Part shown: positions 25,864 to 34,128 of the stretch, in pieces
Layout: each line of letters begins with the position of its first letter
Position numbering within the stretch: the stretch's first letter is position 1
NCBI RefSeq assembly: GCF_005543295.1
Contig: NZ_SRSG01000004.1
Location: forward strand, 1 to 50,805
Source of the DNA: Halalkalirubrum salinum
Lineage (GTDB): Archaea > Halobacteriota > Halobacteria > Halobacteriales > Haloferacaceae
Length of the DNA: 50,805 bases
Reading direction: 5' to 3'
Notes under the pieces: model-generated
What the model was told of the DNA's origin: nothing
What the model saw: only the letters and a program-made list of their open reading frames with translations
The model's database searches: none
Translations under genes and position numbers: made by a program

Positions 25864-26664
25864 ATGGATGTTTACGGACTGATCGGCAACCCAGTTGGCC
25901 ATTCGCTCTCGCCACCGATGCACGAGGCGGCCTACGAGGCGCTTGGGATCGACGCGCGATACGTCACATTCGAGCCGGCAATCGGCTCGGCTCCAGAGGC
26001 GGTATCTGCGGCCGAAACACTCGGAGTCGCGGGACTGAACGTCACCGTCCCGTTCAAACAGGACGTTCTGGACGTGGTTTCCCCCGAGCCGCTCGCCGAA
26101 CGGATTGGTGCGGTGAACACGATCGACTTCACCGGCGAGACCCCGCAGGGATACAACACCGACGCAATCGGCGTCACGCGGTCGTTTGAACACCACGGCG
26201 TGTCGATCGACGGCCGGGACGCGGTCGTCGTCGGGGCCGGGGGCGCAGGCCGAGCGGCCGCGTTCGCGCTCGCAGACGCCGGGGCGTCCGTTCACATTGC
26301 GAACCGAACTGAGTCGCGGGCGATCGACCTCGCAGCGGCGGTTCCGGGGGCATCTGCCGGTGGGCTGGACACCCTTTCTGAGCGCGTTCCGACAGCCGAT
26401 ATTCTCGTCAACGCGACGAGCGTTGGCATGGAGAGTGACGAGACACCGGTGCCTGCGGGGGTGCTTCACGACGATTTGACCGTCCTCGACGCGGTTTACG
26501 CCCCGCTGGAGACCAGGTTGCTCCGTGAGGCGAGCGATGCGGGTGCGGAGACGATCGACGGTGCGTGGATGCTCCTGTTTCAGGGTGTGGCTGCGTTCGA
26601 GATCTGGAGCGGCGAGGATGGTCCCGTTGACGCGATGAACGAGGCGCTGCGATCGCGGCTCTGA
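25864..26664 (+). CDS. aroE: Shikimate dehydrogenase
   Basis: This 266-residue enzyme reduces 3-dehydroshikimate with NADPH in aromatic amino acid synthesis. The N-terminal substrate domain has [13 protein letters not shown] (residues 8-20) with the two serines, and [13 protein letters not shown] with the catalytic Lys. The NADP site is [16 protein letters not shown] near residue 123, followed by NRTESRA. NATSVGM completes the pattern. The length is normal for bacterial-type AroE. The ATG at 25864 is the natural start. Divergent dtdA lies 66 bases away. Confidence 0.95.
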   Translation: MDVYGLIGNPVGHSLSPPMHEAAYEALGIDARYVTFEPAIGSAPEAVSAAETLGVAGLNVTVPFKQDVLDVVSPEPLAERIGAVNTIDFTGETPQGYNTDAIGVTRSFEHHGVSIDGRDAVVVGAGGAGRAAAFALADAGASVHIANRTESRAIDLAAAVPGASAGGLDTLSERVPTADILVNATSVGMESDETPVPAGVLHDDLTVLDAVYAPLETRLLREASDAGAETIDGAWMLLFQGVAAFEIWSGEDGPVDAMNEALRSRL

Positions 26665-26736
26665 GCGAACACGATCCATTGCAGCTATCTGGCGGCCGAG
26701 CAGAACCGCCCGGGTGGCCAATCGATGGGTGATTCA

Positions 26737-26745
26737 TTTTTATAT
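26737..26745 (+). promoter_or_regulatory. TATA box of the acidic repeat-HhH gene
   Basis: TTTTATATA lies 25-33 bases before the ATG at 26770. It fits a leaderless promoter and argues against the in-frame start at 26725. Confidence 0.6.
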
Positions 26746-26769
26746 ACCGCCCCATCGTATCAGAATTCA

Positions 26770-27648
26770 ATGAGTCTGCTGCAGAAGCTAAAATCGATCC
26801 TTGGACTCGATTCTGGGGAGGCTGCTGAGAGAGACGAGACGACCGTTACCGTCGAACACGACGCCGAAACAACAGGAACTGCCGACGAACCGGCAGCGAC
26901 TACGGCTGAATCTGAGGCGGCCGACAGCGAGTCCGGGGCGGACGACGAGCCGATCGCCACAGAGACCGAGGCAGCCGCCTCGACTGGCTCACTGGTTGAA
27001 GAGCCCGACGAGCCCGAGGACGCTGCTGAGCCCGCTGAAGCGGCAGGTCCGGAGAGCGACGATCTGTCGCTCTCTGAGGACGACGAAGACGACGACGCGG
27101 ATGCGAAACCAGACGTCTCTACGGATCAAGATACTGACGTCTCTACGGATGAAGACACTGACGTGTCCGAGGATGTAGATACGACTGAAGCTGAAAGCGA
27201 CGACGACGCGATTGAAGACGAAAGCGACGACGACGCGATTGAAGACGAAAGCGACGACGACGCGGTTGAAGACGAAAGCGACGACGACGCGGTTGAAGAC
27301 GAAAGCGACGACGACGCGGTTGAAGACGAAAGCGACGACGACGCGGTTGAAGACGAAAACGATGAGACGGTTGAAGACGAAAGCGACGACGACGCGGTTG
27401 AAGACGAAAGCGACGACGACGCGGTTGAAGACGAAAACGATGAGACGGTTGAAGATGACAGCAAAGACGAAGAGACATCAGTCGACACGATCAAGGGAAT
27501 TGGCCCTGCGTACGCTGATCGACTCGCAGACGCCGACGTGCACACTGTCACAGAACTCGCTACCTCTGACGCTAACACGCTCGCGGATGAAATCGACGTC
27601 TCCGAGAAGATCGTCAGCACATGGATCGAACGGGCAGAAAACGAGTAG
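26770..27648 (+). CDS. Acidic repeat protein with C-terminal helix-hairpin-helix domain
   Basis: This 292-residue protein has three parts. Residues 1-15 (MSLLQKLKSILGLDS) form an amphipathic helix. Residues 16 to about 235 are extremely acidic and probably disordered, including a 9-residue repeat (ESDDDAVED and close variants) encoded by 27-base tandem repeats. The last 55 residues are a helix-hairpin-helix fold: IKGIGPAYADRLADADV...TVTELA, then a helix with STWIERAE, as in DNA-binding or protein-binding HhH domains. Short N-terminal helices of this kind may attach to membranes. The acidic tract could mimic DNA or keep the domain soluble in high salt. The function is unknown. Confidence 0.85.
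   Translation: MSLLQKLKSILGLDSGEAAERDETTVTVEHDAETTGTADEPAATTAESEAADSESGADDEPIATETEAAASTGSLVEEPDEPEDAAEPAEAAGPESDDLSLSEDDEDDDADAKPDVSTDQDTDVSTDEDTDVSEDVDTTEAESDDDAIEDESDDDAIEDESDDDAVEDESDDDAVEDESDDDAVEDESDDDAVEDENDETVEDESDDDAVEDESDDDAVEDENDETVEDDSKDEETSVDTIKGIGPAYADRLADADVHTVTELATSDANTLADEIDVSEKIVSTWIERAENE
27193..27456. repeat. Coding 27-bp tandem repeats (acidic linker)
   Basis: Six 27-base units start at 27193, then a 24-base variant at 27355, two more 27-base units, and a final 24-base variant at 27433. They encode ESDDDA(I/V)ED and ENDETVED. Neighbouring 27-base units are almost identical at the DNA level, which points to recent expansion and probable length variation between strains. 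The antisense strand has a long open frame here only because of the repeat. Confidence 0.9.
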
Positions 27649-27749
27649 CGACCGACACGTACCAAACCCGGAGCGATAGACACGTGAATATATACCACGG
27701 GAATATGCCACCGCGAAACTGTTAGGCGTTCTGCGATGATAGGAAGGGT

Positions 27750-29321
27750 ATGAGTCGCACCACCGTCGTCACCGATCGATCGGAATTCCGATCGGTCGCC
27801 GACGACGTCACCGTAGGAACAAGAGTCCCAATCGAGGTTGAAACTGTCGTCGACGATCCGTTTTCGGCGTACCGTCGCGCACGCGAGGGCCCGGGCGGTG
27901 TCTTTCTCGAAACGACTGGCGGACAGGACGGTTGGGGATACTTTGGTGTCGATCCGATCGATCGGCTCACCGTGAGTGCAACAGCGGCCGTCTGGGAGGC
28001 GGCCGCTGACGACGCCGGAACCCACGGCGACTATCGCCGACTCACCCCGTCGCTCGAAGCGCTGGAGGGATTTCTTGCAACCGAGGCGGTCGATCGATCG
28101 ACGACAGCGGTCCCCTACCCGTGTGGCGCGATCGGCTGGCTTTCCTACGATATTGCTCGCGAACTGGAAGACTTACCCGAGACAGCCGTCGACGATCGAT
28201 CGATCCCACGGGTGGCTGTCGCGAAGTTCGATCAGCTGGTCGCGTGGCACACAGATGATGTCGGCGAAGAGACTCGGGTTCTGGTGACCGTCTGTCCAGT
28301 GATCGACGCCGAGACCGACGCAGACGAGGTCTACGAGGCGGCGATCGATCGCGCTGAATCGCTCGTCGGCCGACTCCACGAGGGAGATCCGTCAGTTGGG
28401 TCCGCGCCTGTCGAGGCCGAAACCGCAGAGTTCGAAAGCGATACCGGCAGAGAGGCGTTCGCCGATCGCGTCCGCCGCGTCAAAGAATACATCCGCGACG
28501 GCGACACCTTCCAGGCAAACATCTCCCAGCGACTCGTCGCGCCGGCGGCGGTGCATCCTGTCGAGGCGTACAACGCCCTTCGGACAGTAAACCCCGCGCC
28601 GTACTCCGCGCTGGTTGAATTCTCAGGCCGGGCGTCTGCTGCCGACGGCGATCGCTGGAGCGGGACCGACCTCGTTAGCGCCAGCCCGGAACTGCTGATT
28701 GAACGCGACGCGGACCGGATCGTGACCGAACCGATCGCCGGCACGCGTCCCCGAGGAGAGACCCCCGAAGCCGACGAGCGGCTCGAAGCAGACCTCCTGA
28801 ACGACGAGAAAGAGCGAGCCGAACACGCCATGTTGGTCGATCTCGAACGCAACGACCTCGGGAAGATCTGTGCGTACGGCTCGGTCGACGTCAAGGAGTA
28901 TCGCCGAATCGATCGCTACTCGGAGGTCATGCACCTCGTGTCCCTCGTCGAGGGCCAGCTCGCACCAGCGTACTCGCTGGCGGATGCGATCGCCGCGGCG
29001 TTCCCTGGCGGGACGATCACTGGTGCACCCAAGCCACGGACCATGGAGATCATCGACGAGATGGAAACGACTCAGCGAGGCCCCTACACCGGGGGCATTG
29101 GCATCTTCGGATTCGACGGGAATGCAACACTGAACATCATCATCCGAACGCTCACCCGCCACGACGAGGAGTACCACCTCCGCGTCGGCGCTGGCATCGT
29201 TCACGATTCTCTCCCGAACACTGAGTACGATGAGACGCTTGCGAAAGGCAAAGCACTCGTGACTGCGATCGACGAGGCGCTGTCTGATCAACGACTGACG
29301 ATCGAGGAGGTGTCACAATGA
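27750..29321 (+). CDS. pabB: Chorismate-using synthase component I (PabB/TrpE-like)
   Basis: This 523-residue enzyme joins chorismate and ammonia. The N-terminal part has GPGGVFLETTGG (residues 48-57), and the catalytic domain has GDTFQANISQR, VSASPELLIE, PIAGTRPRG at 328-336, AEHAMLVDLERNDLGK, and GTITGAPKPR. The PIAGT motif has alanine where bacterial aminodeoxychorismate synthases have lysine (PIKGT), so anthranilate synthesis is possible. The context is para-aminobenzoate-like: a glutaminase partner overlaps by four bases, and a class IV aminotransferase follows. Haloarchaeal copies next to pabC are usually called PabB. GGAAGG just before the ATG could act as a ribosome binding site. Confidence 0.88.
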   Translation: MSRTTVVTDRSEFRSVADDVTVGTRVPIEVETVVDDPFSAYRRAREGPGGVFLETTGGQDGWGYFGVDPIDRLTVSATAAVWEAAADDAGTHGDYRRLTPSLEALEGFLATEAVDRSTTAVPYPCGAIGWLSYDIARELEDLPETAVDDRSIPRVAVAKFDQLVAWHTDDVGEETRVLVTVCPVIDAETDADEVYEAAIDRAESLVGRLHEGDPSVGSAPVEAETAEFESDTGREAFADRVRRVKEYIRDGDTFQANISQRLVAPAAVHPVEAYNALRTVNPAPYSALVEFSGRASAADGDRWSGTDLVSASPELLIERDADRIVTEPIAGTRPRGETPEADERLEADLLNDEKERAEHAMLVDLERNDLGKICAYGSVDVKEYRRIDRYSEVMHLVSLVEGQLAPAYSLADAIAAAFPGGTITGAPKPRTMEIIDEMETTQRGPYTGGIGIFGFDGNATLNIIIRTLTRHDEEYHLRVGAGIVHDSLPNTEYDETLAKGKALVTAIDEALSDQRLTIEEVSQ

Positions 29322-29995
29322 GCACAGACCGCGCGGACGCAACCCAACACGCTATCGGGGGGCCTATTCCCGACACCGAACTCCTCGTGATTGACAACTA
29401 CGACTCGTTCGCGTACAACCTCGTCCAGTACGTTGGCGAGTTCGCCGACAGCGTGACTGTCCGGCGCAATGACGCGGTGACCGTCGAAGACATTCGATCG
29501 CTTGACCCCGACGGCGTCGTGATCTCGCCGGGACCCGGAACGCCACAGGAGGCCGGCGTTTCGATCGCCACCTACGAGCTCAATCGGCCGATTCTGGGGG
29601 TGTGTCTGGGCCACCAGGCGCTGTGTGCCGCACGCGGATCGCGAGTCGGCCACGCACCCGATGTCGTCCACGGCAAGCCCTCGTTGATCAGCCACGACGG
29701 GCACGGGATCTTTGCGGGGCTTCCGCCACAGCTCAACGTTGGACGCTACCACTCACTGTGTGTCGATCGACCAGATCTTCCCGAAGAGCTGTACGAGACC
29801 GCACGAACCGAAGACGAACGCGAGGTCGTAATGGGTGTTCGCCACCGCGATCGTCCACACATTGGTGTCCAGTTCCACCCAGAGAGCATCCTCACAGATG
29901 CCGGGAAGCCGATGGTGCGAAACTTCATCGCGCTGTGTGCGACCTGGCGTGATCGACACGACCGCGGCGAGGAGTGGTCCTGGGAGCATGTCTGA
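29318..29995 (+). CDS. pabA: Glutamine amidotransferase component II (PabA/TrpG-like)
   Basis: This 225-residue class I glutaminase releases ammonia from glutamine for its partner. The catalytic triad is complete: Cys in GVCLGHQAL, and His with Glu in GVQFHPESIL. The substrate-site stretch LVIDNYDSFAYNLVQY lies near residue 25, and GRYHSLCV precedes the triad His. PabA and TrpG cannot be told apart by sequence, and one protein may serve both. It starts by ATGA overlap with pabB and overlaps the next gene by eight bases, so the three are an operon. Confidence 0.9.
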   Translation: MSTDRADATQHAIGGPIPDTELLVIDNYDSFAYNLVQYVGEFADSVTVRRNDAVTVEDIRSLDPDGVVISPGPGTPQEAGVSIATYELNRPILGVCLGHQALCAARGSRVGHAPDVVHGKPSLISHDGHGIFAGLPPQLNVGRYHSLCVDRPDLPEELYETARTEDEREVVMGVRHRDRPHIGVQFHPESILTDAGKPMVRNFIALCATWRDRHDRGEEWSWEHV

Positions 29996-30923
29996 GGACG
30001 GCCATTCAGACGAGCTTCAGTATCACGTCAATGGGGAGATCGTCCCGGCCGCCGAGGCAACTGTCTCAGTCCGAGATCGCGGCTTCATGTACGGCGATGG
30101 GGCCTTCGAGACGATGCGGGCGTACGGCGGATCGATATTCGCGTGGGAGGCACACGCCGATCGACTCGCCGAAACGTGTTCGATTCTCGGAGTTGACCAC
30201 GGTCTCGATCGATCGGAACTCAAAGCCCGGATCGACAAGACGCTGGCCGCAAACAATCTCTCGGAGGCATACGTCAAACTCTCTGTCACCCGTGGCGTCC
30301 AGCCCGGGAAACTCACGCCAGATCCAGTCGTCGATCCGACCGTCGTCGTGTACGTGAGCCCGCTCGATCGCGGCGGTCGGGAAGGATCGTCTGTCTGGGA
30401 CGGTCCAGCGACAATACAGACGGTGAAGACCAAGCGCATCCCAGACCAGGCCGTGCCGGCGCGGGCAAAAACCCACAACTACCTAAATGGCATTCTCGCC
30501 CGCCTCGAACTCCGGGTGAGCGACGCCGACGAGGCACTGATGCTCGATACGAACGGGAATGTCGCCGAGGGGGCGACGAGCAACCTCTTTTTTGTCGACG
30601 ATCGCGCGCTCAAAACCCCATCACTCGACGGGCCGATCCTCCCTGGAATCACCCGACAGACAGTGATCGAACTGGCTGAATCGGAGGGGATCCCGGTCGA
30701 GACGGGTCGGTATCGACCTGACGATATCCGATCGGCTGACGAGGTCTTCGTGACCAACAGCACCTGGGAGCTTCGACCAGTCGATCGAGTCGACGGCATC
30801 GCGATCGATCCAGAAACCGACGGCCCTGGACCGGTGACAAAGCTATTGTCGGCGCTGTTCGACGACCGGATCGAACGCGAGTACTACGGCGACGAGAGCG
30901 CGTCGAAAAGCGACGCCCGGTGA
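29988..30923 (+). CDS. pabC: Class IV aminotransferase / aminodeoxychorismate lyase-like (PabC)
   Basis: This 311-residue PLP enzyme has the class IV fold. YHVNGEIVPAAEATVSVRDR and GDGAFETMRAYGG lie at the N-terminus. The catalytic lysine is in RAKTHNYLNGILARL near residue 157. GNVAEGATSNLFF and PGITRQTVIELA follow. In the pab operon it most likely splits aminodeoxychorismate into para-aminobenzoate and pyruvate; branched-chain aminotransferase activity is the alternative. The start (MSEDGHSDEL) overlaps pabA by eight bases; the open frame extends further upstream but inside pabA. Its 3' end overlaps the convergent phosphotransferase by 40 bases. Confidence 0.85.
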   Translation: MSEDGHSDELQYHVNGEIVPAAEATVSVRDRGFMYGDGAFETMRAYGGSIFAWEAHADRLAETCSILGVDHGLDRSELKARIDKTLAANNLSEAYVKLSVTRGVQPGKLTPDPVVDPTVVVYVSPLDRGGREGSSVWDGPATIQTVKTKRIPDQAVPARAKTHNYLNGILARLELRVSDADEALMLDTNGNVAEGATSNLFFVDDRALKTPSLDGPILPGITRQTVIELAESEGIPVETGRYRPDDIRSADEVFVTNSTWELRPVDRVDGIAIDPETDGPGPVTKLLSALFDDRIEREYYGDESASKSDAR

Positions 30924-31843
30924 AATTCGATTGCACGATCGCCGGTCCGCTCGGGGTACCCCGGTCGCGTAACGACGCCCTTGGAATCGACGGCAGCATG
31001 GGCAACAGCGGCGATCCGTTCGGCTTGAGTCGGGCGTACGTACCCTCGAACAGATCGGTATCCGTCACGAAACGCAACGGTGAGTCCGTCGATGTTTCCC
31101 CCGTACCATCGCGCGACCATGTGTTCGGTCTTGGCGATCGACAGCCCAACTGGCGCGGCGATCGGCCCACCCCAATCGAGCACCGCCACAATCTCACCGT
31201 CACGGACGATCGCGTTTCCGGGGCGAAGGTCCCACGGATACAATCTGATTGCATCGCTTGTGGGTCTCCCGTGCTCGACGGCATCGCGCGCTCGATCTGC
31301 AAGATCGTCAAATTGTGCTGGAAGCCGATCGATCCCTGCGATCGCGTGCGCTGACAGCCACCTTGCAGGCACGTCCCCATTCTGCACACGGATCTCGCTG
31401 GCATCGGAGGTCGTGAGCGAACCGCAGCGATCGAACACGAATACCTCGTGCAGCGAGGCGAGTATCTCACCCACCGATCGAGCGATCGACCGCCTCGTTG
31501 CTTCCGGGATCGATACAAAACGCTTGTGCAGATCATCACCTGGGATGTACTCCGTCACGAGGTATTGGCGTGTGTCGATCGTGGGTGCCGCGATCACTTC
31601 GGGAACGGGAACGGTGGTCTGTGCTGCAATTGCTCGCATAAGCGCGCCCTCCGTTTTGAGATCGTTTTGCCCGTCTGTTCCGGCGGGCGACGCCTGGACG
31701 ACGACCGTCTGGCCGCTCGAAAGTGAGACAACGGTTGTGTCTTTGTGGTTTCCCTGCTCGGGTCGCTTGACGGATTCGATCGTAGCATCTGGGCCGATCG
31801 TGTTGAGGAGGCAGTTGAGGTCACTTCGCTGGGTTTCAGTCAC
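30884..31843 (-). CDS. APH/choline-kinase-like phosphotransferase, altered catalytic loop
   Basis: This 319-residue protein follows the APH (aminoglycoside/homoserine/choline kinase-like) fold. ETVVSLSSGQTVVVQASP-like strands at the N-terminus, split as TVVSLSSGQ and VVVQASP, are followed by TEYIPGDDLHKR in the hinge. The catalytic loop reads LYPWDLRPGNAIV near residue 215. The usual HGDLHPGN has His and Gly replaced by Pro and Trp, but Asp and Asn are kept. VLDWGG stands for the metal-binding D(F/W)E/D motif. Activity is uncertain. The gene overlaps the HAD gene by ATGA at 31840-31843, so the two are probably cotranscribed, HAD first. Its tail overlaps the convergent pabC by 40 bases. Confidence 0.82.
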   Translation of the reverse strand: MTETQRSDLNCLLNTIGPDATIESVKRPEQGNHKDTTVVSLSSGQTVVVQASPAGTDGQNDLKTEGALMRAIAAQTTVPVPEVIAAPTIDTRQYLVTEYIPGDDLHKRFVSIPEATRRSIARSVGEILASLHEVFVFDRCGSLTTSDASEIRVQNGDVPARWLSAHAIAGIDRLPAQFDDLADRARDAVEHGRPTSDAIRLYPWDLRPGNAIVRDGEIVAVLDWGGPIAAPVGLSIAKTEHMVARWYGGNIDGLTVAFRDGYRSVRGYVRPTQAERIAAVAHAAVDSKGVVTRPGYPERTGDRAIEFHRASLFDALSSP

Positions 31844-32511
31844 AATTCGACGACCTCCACAAGCTCAGCGAGCGATCGGAGCACGTATTCGGGTCTGTAC
31901 GGATCCGGGGGCTCACCCGCTGGTGCGTACCATGCCGACTGCATCCCACAGCCCTGTGCGCCGGCGATATCAAGTCGGAGAGAATTGCCGACATATAACG
32001 TGTTTGCAGCGTCGACATCGAGAGCCGACACTATTGTGTGAAACGGCTCGCCGTTCGGCTTCCGACGCGGGAGATCACCCGCGTAAACGATTGTTTCGAA
32101 GTACGGCTCGATGCCGAGCGCGTCAACTTTTGGCCGCTGTCTGTGTTCGGGGCCATTGGTGAGCAATCCGAGCGGGACCTCATTGGCGAGTCGATCGAGC
32201 ACTGTCCGCGCATGTGGGGTAAATGACACCGCGCTCCGATCGACGGCACTGATAAATCCCTCAGCGAGCGCAAGGCCGTCGATCGGTGTCCGCCCCTCCT
32301 GTGCGGCGACCGTTACGAACCCCCCGGCGAGGTAGCCGCGTTCGTCGTCCGGTGGCGGCGAGCCATTGAGTGCGTCCCAGAGCTGATCCGGTGTGCCAAA
32401 CCGATCGATGCCCGCAGCGGTGAACGTTGCTTCGTACAGTTGCTCTGCTGGCTGACTGTGTGTACAGAGCGTTCCGTCCAGATCAAACACGACAGCAGCG
32501 ATCGGTGACAC
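31840..32511 (-). CDS. HAD-superfamily hydrolase
   Basis: This 223-residue protein has the four HAD motifs. Motif I is VVFDLDGTL with the nucleophile Asp and the acid/base Asp. Motif II is GLLTNG, motif III lysine is in RRKPNGEPF, and motif IV is YVGNSLRLDIAGAQGCG. It has a helical cap of subfamily I. Such enzymes dephosphorylate small metabolites; the substrate is unknown. The start is uncertain. I chose GTG 32511 (MSPIAAVVFD) because the in-frame extension to ATG 32556 or GTG 32577 has codons unlike those of neighbouring genes. It precedes and overlaps the phosphotransferase by ATGA. Confidence 0.85.
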   Translation of the reverse strand: MSPIAAVVFDLDGTLCTHSQPAEQLYEATFTAAGIDRFGTPDQLWDALNGSPPPDDERGYLAGGFVTVAAQEGRTPIDGLALAEGFISAVDRSAVSFTPHARTVLDRLANEVPLGLLTNGPEHRQRPKVDALGIEPYFETIVYAGDLPRRKPNGEPFHTIVSALDVDAANTLYVGNSLRLDIAGAQGCGMQSAWYAPAGEPPDPYRPEYVLRSLAELVEVVEL

Positions 32512-32761
32512 AGTATTAGTAAGTCGTAGACCTGCAAAACCCTCACGTCGAAACATACGTTCCCGGTAATCAGGCACAGCGCTGAACGATCAAGCGGAAA
32601 ACGACGACGGCGACGATGGCCGATGTCAGTGATAGGATCACTGATACATGTTGGCGCTGGTGCAAACAAACAAGCACTAGTGATCGAAAGACAGTAGATT
32701 TGGGCGGACCGGTCTGGACGAAATTGAGTGACAACTCAGTTATTAGATGTGTGCAAAAAGT

Positions 32762-32835
32762 AGCGGGAGGTAGATTTGAACTACCGATCTCCGGGTTATG
32801 AGCCCGGCGGAATCTCCTGGCTATCCCATCCCGCT
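32762..32835 (-). tRNA. Initiator tRNA-Met (anticodon CAT)
   Basis: On the minus strand the 74 bases fold as a cloverleaf. The acceptor is AGCGGGA / TCCCGCT (7 pairs), and the T stem is GTAG / CTAC with loop TTCAAAT. The anticodon arm is CCGGG CTCATAA CCCGG, with CAT in the loop. A1:U72 and three consecutive G:C pairs at the bottom of the anticodon stem mark it as the archaeal initiator rather than the elongator. There is no intron, and CCA is not encoded. Confidence 0.95.
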
Positions 32836-32937
32836 ACATGAATCAACAGTGCTGGTACTGTTAAGGGTTATGATTCGATCGCTGTCTGTGATTTTTCCAC
32901 GAGTGAGGAACTCACACACGGTCGCGCAATCGCTTGG

Positions 32938-33198
32938 TCAGTACTCCGCTTCGAACCGTTCTTCAGTTCCATCAGCGTAGACAATTCGATCGACGATCTG
33001 CCTCGATTTTTCTGTGTTGTGGTAGCGATACAAGTGATCGTCCGACTCGTCTGCAGTGCGATTGTGCGATCCATCACAGAACGGGTACGACTCTGAGAGG
33101 CCGCACATACAGATCGCAATATCGCCTTTCTCGTCGTCAATATCAGATTCGTCAAGGTAGCGCGGTCCGGTCGCGTCGTGATCGATGAGTCGTGGCAT
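32938..33198 (-). CDS. CDGSH-type iron-sulfur protein
   Basis: This is an 86-residue protein with the CDGSH zinc-finger-like 2Fe-2S site: C-x-C in ICMCGLSES and PFCDGSHN (about residues 30-46). The cluster is held by three Cys and one His. The remainder is charged, with a RYHN region and an acidic C-terminal end. Such proteins are redox or cluster-transfer factors; the role in haloarchaea is unproven. The ATG at 33198 gives MPRLIDHDAT. It is divergent from the VOC gene at 33278, with 79 bases between. Confidence 0.9.
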   Translation of the reverse strand: MPRLIDHDATGPRYLDESDIDDEKGDIAICMCGLSESYPFCDGSHNRTADESDDHLYRYHNTEKSRQIVDRIVYADGTEERFEAEY

Positions 33199-33277
33199 AC
33201 GTGCCGTTACAATGCCGCGAAAGAAAACGATCGCCCTTCAATACGTTTTTGCAACGTGCGATCGATTGATGTATTGT

Positions 33278-34069
33278 ATGACTGGCATTATTGATCACAC
33301 GATGATTCGCGTCTCGGACCTCGAGGAATCGCTCGATTGGTACGGGACAAACCTCGGCTACGAGGAGAAAGATCGCTACGAGGGCGACGGCTTCACGATC
33401 GTCTACCTCGGGCCCGAGAACATGCACGAGGACGGCGCGTATCTCGAGTTGACCCACAACGAGGACGGCGATGACCTCGAAATCGGTGACGCGTGGGGCC
33501 ACATCGCGGTTCGCGTCCCAGAAGACGAACTCCAGTCGTCGTACGAGGAGCTGATGGACAACGGCGTCGACGACTACCGCGATCCCGAATCCTGCGGGAA
33601 CCGCTACGCGTTTGTCAAAGACCCCGATGGACACGAGATCGAGATCGTCAAGCGCGACTACGGCGAGAAATGGAGCATCGATCACACGATGATCCGCGTC
33701 GAAGATGCCGACGAGGCGCTCGGGTACTGGGTCCGAAAGTTCGACTACGTCGATGTTGGCCGGTGGGAGGCCGATACCTTCGCGAACTTCTTTGTCGAAC
33801 CTGAGGACGCCCCAAAAGAGGCGATGAGCCTCGAACTCACCTACAATTACGACGGTCGCGAGTACACGATGGGCGACGCGTGGGGACACCTCTGTGTGCG
33901 TGTCGACGACCTCGAAGCAGACTGGGAGAACCTGATGCTTCGAGAAGCACCCGACTACCGCGATCCCGAGTCGTGTGATACTCTCTATGCGTTCACCAAA
34001 GACCAGGACGGCCACGAGATCGAGCTGCTTGAGCGCGATCCCGACGCTGCGTCGCTATTCCCGTTCTGA
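33278..34069 (+). CDS. Two-domain VOC-superfamily (glyoxalase-like) protein
   Basis: This 263-residue protein carries two VOC modules. The first (about residues 1-128) begins IIDHTMIRVSDLEESLDWY, split here as IIDHTMIRV and EESLDWY. The second (about 129-263) begins IDHTMIRVEDADEALGYW. Each has the paired beta-alpha-beta-beta-beta units and His/Glu metal positions (IDHTMIR and LELTHNEDG; IDHTMIR and LELTYNYDG). Both end in DGHEIE(I/L). It resembles a tandem glyoxalase I or dioxygenase-like enzyme; the substrate is not known. The ATG at 33278 gives MTGIIDHTM; an in-frame start 31 codons upstream lies in the promoter of the divergent CDGSH gene. Confidence 0.88.
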   Translation: MTGIIDHTMIRVSDLEESLDWYGTNLGYEEKDRYEGDGFTIVYLGPENMHEDGAYLELTHNEDGDDLEIGDAWGHIAVRVPEDELQSSYEELMDNGVDDYRDPESCGNRYAFVKDPDGHEIEIVKRDYGEKWSIDHTMIRVEDADEALGYWVRKFDYVDVGRWEADTFANFFVEPEDAPKEAMSLELTYNYDGREYTMGDAWGHLCVRVDDLEADWENLMLREAPDYRDPESCDTLYAFTKDQDGHEIELLERDPDAASLFPF

Positions 34070-34128
34070 TCTACTGATCGCGCTTCACAGTATTGTTTTT
34101 GAAACCGTTGTAGGTCGATTATTTCTGG

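Noticed and set aside
25798-26721. N-terminal extension of the dtdA frame to 26721, giving a 781-residue protein
   Set aside because: The extension is antisense to aroE and rich in Arg and Gly. The family length and the motif IGIVVSNAD fix the start at GTG 25797.
27126-28025. Long minus-strand frame rich in Ser
   Set aside because: It is the antisense of the 27-bp coding repeat and the beginning of pabB, and has no motif or plausible composition.
30959-31539. Minus-strand 296-codon frame overlapping the phosphotransferase in another frame
   Set aside because: It has Arg-rich text and no motif. The overlapping APH-like frame has the kinase motifs.
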